Below are positions 6,862 to 9,507 of a stretch of 9,507 nucleotides of DNA, piece by piece. The stretch is taken from the NCBI GenBank assembly GCA_028717765.1, contig JAQUNE010000044.1, positions 1-9,507 of the forward strand. The letters run 5' to 3'. The translations under genes were made by a program, and so were the position numbers. Source of the stretch: Candidatus Omnitrophota bacterium. Lineage in GTDB: Bacteria; Omnitrophota; Koll11; Gygaellales; Profunditerraquicolaceae. Below the pieces are notes generated by a model, which did no database searches, was not told the origin of the DNA, and worked only from the letters and a program-made list of their open reading frames with translations. Position 1 is the stretch's first letter. The number at the start of each line of letters is the position of its first letter.

Positions 6862-9215
6862 TGTGTAAAATCACAAACCAGAAAATAAAATTTAGCATAA
6901 TTTTCTCTTTGTTCTTTTTTGCTTGTAGTCTGCAGCCTCTGGTACGCAGCCTATATGCCGAAGAAGTTGCTGTAAGCAAGCCTTCCTCCAGCGAACTCAC
7001 CACCAAGGCCTGGGCAGCGCATGGCCAAAAAGATATCGAAAAAACTTTTCAATATACCCAGCAGTGCATTGATTTATACAAAGACCAAGCTGATAAGATC
7101 CAGGCTTCTTTAAAGACAGCGCCAAAAACCCGGCCGGATATCGAGGCGGTACAGGTTTTAAATGACGTGGCTACATGTTATTTTATTCAGGGAGAATCTT
7201 TCCGTGACCAGGAGAAGACCGAGGAGGCGATTAAGGCTTTTAAAACTGTGGTCTATCAATATTGCCACGCTCAGGCCTGGGATCCGCGCGGTTGGTTCTG
7301 GCTGGTGGCAAAGGCTGCCAGAGAAAGTATTGTTAAACTTAAGCCGAATGACAATCTTCCGCCCTCACCGTGCGCTGAAATCAATGTCGTGGAAGCAGCC
7401 CCTATTAAGGTAAGCCAGCTGCCGACCAAGGTAGTTTTGTATGATGCGGGTAAAGAAGATTTTATCGATTATGCCAAATACGGAGAATTTAAAAATATTG
7501 CAACTAAAGATTATAAGTATGTAGTTAAGGACCAGGAAGGTTTAAGTGCTGCAGTTGGCGAAGGGGTTTATCCGAATACCACTTCTATTAGATGGGACCC
7601 GGAATATAAGAAGGCCGTGAAAGATAAAAGGCTGGAGGGCTCTCATTGGGATTTTCTGCATTCTCCGGATTTAGAGGCGGCTTTCCTAAAATGGGCAACC
7701 GCGCCTGAACCTCAAGGCGTAAAATTATATTATACTGGTTTAATCTTAGAAAAAGCAGGGCTGACTAAACAAGCGATTAAATGTTATTACGCAATTATAG
7801 TAAATTTCCCCGGGGCTTATGGTTGGACTTATTGGCACACCCCCTGGTATGTAGGGCAGGCAGCGATTTCCAGGATTAAATACCTTTTACGGCGTAATCC
7901 TAATTTAGGATATAAACTTGTAGATAGTGATATCAAAATTGTTAACGGTTTTGACCATGATGTTTCTAATGATGTTGTAATTACTAACCCAGGAAAATTT
8001 GTAAAAATTAATCCTTTAGAAAAATTAAAATCTAAACCCGACTTAGATTTATTAAGCATTAAAAAACGCATTGGTAAGGGGAAGGTGCATCTGGTCCAAT
8101 ATGAAACAGGCGATTGGCAGCTTTTGGTGAATGGCAAACCATACGTGATACAGGGAATAACTTATGCGCCGACAAAAGTCGGAGAATCTCCGGATAACGG
8201 CACGCAAACAAATTGGATGGAAGACGACTTCAATAAAAATGGAAAAGCCGATGGCCCGTATGATGCTTTTGTCGATAAGAATAAGAATAAGCTCCAGGAT
8301 ACGGATGAGCCAGCAGTGGGGGATTTTAAACTGATGAAGGAAATGGGAGTAAATACTATTAGGTTGTATCATCAGCCTTTTACAGTGCATAAAGAGATTT
8401 TACGCGATCTTTATGATAATTATGGGATCATGGTGATCATGGGAGATTTTTTTGGCAAATATGCTATTGGCTCGGGTGCTCCTTGGAATCCGGGTACTGA
8501 CTATACCAATGAAGAACAAAAGAAAAACATGACCGATTCAGTACTGAAAATGGTTAAAGAGCATAAAGATGAGCCCTATGTTTTATTTTGGCTATTGGGA
8601 AATGAAAATGTTTACGGCTACGGTTGCAACGCCGATAAAGAACCGGATGCCTTTTTTAAATTCGCCAATGAAGTAGCTTTAAAGATCAAAGAGATTGACC
8701 CGGGCCACCCCGTGGCAATCTGTAGCGGCGACAATGTATATTTGGATAAGTTTGCACAAGACGCGCCGGATGTTGATATCTATGGCACCAATGCATATCG
8801 CGGCGATAGCGGATTTGGCCTGCTTTGGAGGCAGGTGAAAGAAGCCGCGGACAAGCCGGTATTTATTACGGAATACGGCTGTCCTGCTTATGCAGAAGGA
8901 AAATCACCTGAAGAAGCAGAAAACTTTCAGGCAGAATATCATCGCGGATGTTGGGAAGATATCGCGGGTAATATGGCTTTTGGCTCCGGGGAAGGCAACT
9001 CTATAGGAGCAGTGGCTTTCGAATGGATAGATGAATGGTGGAAGGCTTATGAGCCTTTTGTGCACGATACAAAAGGATTATTTACCGGGCCGTTTCCTGA
9101 CGGATATATGCATGAGGAATGGTTAGGGGTTACCAGTCAGGGTGATGGTAAGCTTAGCCCATTCCTGAGGCAATTACGGCAAGCTTATTATATGTATAAA
9201 AAATTATGGAGATGA
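6858..9215 (+). CDS. Secreted TPR-like / glycoside hydrolase (clan GH-A-like) fusion protein
   Basis: The product has 785 residues. A signal peptide (1-34) ends at SLYA|EE. Residues 45-165 and 270-350 are helical TPR-like segments that also align with each other (EEAIKAFKTVVYQY against KQAIKCYYAIIVNF, both followed by an aromatic-rich stretch and a final helix). Residues 415-785 look like a TIM-barrel glycosidase: LLVNGKPYVIQGITY at the start, GVNTIRLYH (497-505), LLGNEN with E583 as the likely acid/base, and FITEYG with E672 as the likely nucleophile. The 89-residue gap between them suits clan GH-A retaining enzymes (GH2, GH5 or GH72-like). Two Asp/Asn-rich loops at 456-466 and 473-484 look like Ca-binding loops. 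It starts inside the permease stop (ATGA), so translation is probably coupled. It would act outside the cytoplasm, supplying the importer. The exact GH family and glycan are uncertain. Confidence 0.85.
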   Translation: MMCKITNQKIKFSIIFSLFFFACSLQPLVRSLYAEEVAVSKPSSSELTTKAWAAHGQKDIEKTFQYTQQCIDLYKDQADKIQASLKTAPKTRPDIEAVQVLNDVATCYFIQGESFRDQEKTEEAIKAFKTVVYQYCHAQAWDPRGWFWLVAKAARESIVKLKPNDNLPPSPCAEINVVEAAPIKVSQLPTKVVLYDAGKEDFIDYAKYGEFKNIATKDYKYVVKDQEGLSAAVGEGVYPNTTSIRWDPEYKKAVKDKRLEGSHWDFLHSPDLEAAFLKWATAPEPQGVKLYYTGLILEKAGLTKQAIKCYYAIIVNFPGAYGWTYWHTPWYVGQAAISRIKYLLRRNPNLGYKLVDSDIKIVNGFDHDVSNDVVITNPGKFVKINPLEKLKSKPDLDLLSIKKRIGKGKVHLVQYETGDWQLLVNGKPYVIQGITYAPTKVGESPDNGTQTNWMEDDFNKNGKADGPYDAFVDKNKNKLQDTDEPAVGDFKLMKEMGVNTIRLYHQPFTVHKEILRDLYDNYGIMVIMGDFFGKYAIGSGAPWNPGTDYTNEEQKKNMTDSVLKMVKEHKDEPYVLFWLLGNENVYGYGCNADKEPDAFFKFANEVALKIKEIDPGHPVAICSGDNVYLDKFAQDAPDVDIYGTNAYRGDSGFGLLWRQVKEAADKPVFITEYGCPAYAEGKSPEEAENFQAEYHRGCWEDIAGNMAFGSGEGNSIGAVAFEWIDEWWKAYEPFVHDTKGLFTGPFPDGYMHEEWLGVTSQGDGKLSPFLRQLRQAYYMYKKLWR

Positions 9216-9219
9216 TTTT

Positions 9220-9289
9220 TTGCCACCCCGCGTTTATGAGGTGTTACGCGGGTGTGTCCTTGTGGGCAAGAAAGGAGGCAACAAGGCAA
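9220..9289 (+). ncRNA. Candidate structured leader RNA (three-stem fold)
   Basis: The gap after the glycosidase can fold by eye into a closing stem TTGCC/GGCAA (9220-9224 with 9285-9289). It encloses a 9-bp hairpin (CACCCCGCGT at 9224-9233 with ACGCGGGTG at 9246-9254, one bulged C; it shares base 9224 with the closing stem) and a short stem TTGT/ACAA (9260-9263 with 9281-9284). The third stem's loop contains GGAGG. No U-tract follows, so it is not a normal intrinsic terminator. It may be a 5' leader element of the next gene, a processed operon 3' end, or chance. I do not match it to a known riboswitch class. Confidence 0.3.
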
Positions 9290-9357
9290 TTTAAAATTAA
9301 AATTCAGTAATCAGAATTCAATTGAAAGAGCAAACAAAAAACAAGGAGGAAAAGGAA

Positions 9358-9507
9358 ATGAAAAAGATCTTATTCACCGCGCTAGCAGTATTCGGTGGTT
9401 TGGCTCTAGCTTTTGCCGCTGATCCGGTAAAAGCTACAACAGCCACTCCTGCTGCTGGGAACAAGGCAAAAGAGTTTGTGGTTTACATTGACAAAACCTC
9501 TCCGGAG
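9358..9507 (+). CDS. Small secreted protein, N-terminal 50 residues (cut by window end)
   Basis: The ATG at 9358 has a strong AAGGAGG ribosome binding site (9343-9349) eight bases upstream. The first 20 residues form a classical Sec signal peptide (MKK, then a leucine/alanine/phenylalanine-rich core, AFA|ADP). A short Thr/Ala/Pro-rich linker (residues 22-34) leads into KEFVVYIDKTSPE at the window end, which looks like the first strand of a beta-rich extracellular domain. The rest is outside the window. The strong ribosome binding site and the position after the glycosidase operon suggest an abundant exported protein possibly linked to glycan use. I cannot name the family. No convincing promoter is visible in the 142-bp gap before it. 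Confidence 0.85.
   Translation, partial: MKKILFTALAVFGGLALAFAADPVKATTATPAAGNKAKEFVVYIDKTSPE

Noticed and set aside
7829..8390. Overlapping minus-strand open frames inside the glycosidase gene
   Set aside because: They have no ribosome binding sites or recognisable domains and lie opposite a strongly supported coding gene.
9224..9254. GC-rich 9-bp hairpin as an intrinsic terminator
   Set aside because: The sequence after it is GTGTCCTTGTGGG with no U-tract. The T-run (9216-9221) is upstream and becomes A's on the opposite strand, so neither direction gives a normal terminator.

Overview
This window reads as a chromosomal segment of an uncultivated, lipoprotein-exporting (probably Gram-negative) bacterium with moderate G+C. 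All genes are on the + strand. The mix of a very large multidomain protein with private repeats, a small PilZ protein, a MalEFG-type sugar importer and a secreted TPR/glycosidase fusion suggests Candidatus Omnitrophota (former OP3) or a related PVC-area lineage. That is inference from protein style only; there is no rRNA or other phylogenetic marker here.

Region 1 (left edge to 3218) holds one giant gene. It encodes a class I SAM-methyltransferase-like domain, a middle region with a clustered Cys/His segment, four tandem copies of an unrecognised ~90-110-residue repeat, and a second methyltransferase-like domain. The second domain looks like a duplicate of the first that has lost its SAM-binding glycine motif. 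The reading frame is open to the left window edge, so the gene may start upstream.

Region 2 (3219-3657) holds a clear sigma70-type promoter and a short single-domain PilZ protein, a likely cyclic-di-GMP receptor.

Region 3 (3658-9215) is a carbohydrate-use operon. A second promoter of the same style is followed by a LacI/CcpA-type palindromic operator. Then come a lipoprotein solute-binding protein, two six-helix permeases of the MalF and MalG types, and a secreted protein that joins TPR-like repeats to a clan GH-A-like glycoside hydrolase. Gene junctions are 4 nt, 4 nt and a 4-bp ATGA overlap, so these genes are probably co-transcribed. The likely logic is that the exported glycosidase cuts a glycan and the importer takes up the products. 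No transporter ATPase and no repressor gene lie in the window.

Region 4 (9216-9507) holds a 142-bp gap that can fold into a compact three-stem structure with no terminator-like U-tract, then a strong ribosome binding site and the first 50 codons of a small secreted protein cut by the window end.

The most unusual items are the methyltransferase / repeat / pseudo-methyltransferase giant protein, the TPR plus Ca-loop glycosidase translationally coupled to its importer, the operator candidate, and the possible structured leader RNA near 9220-9289.
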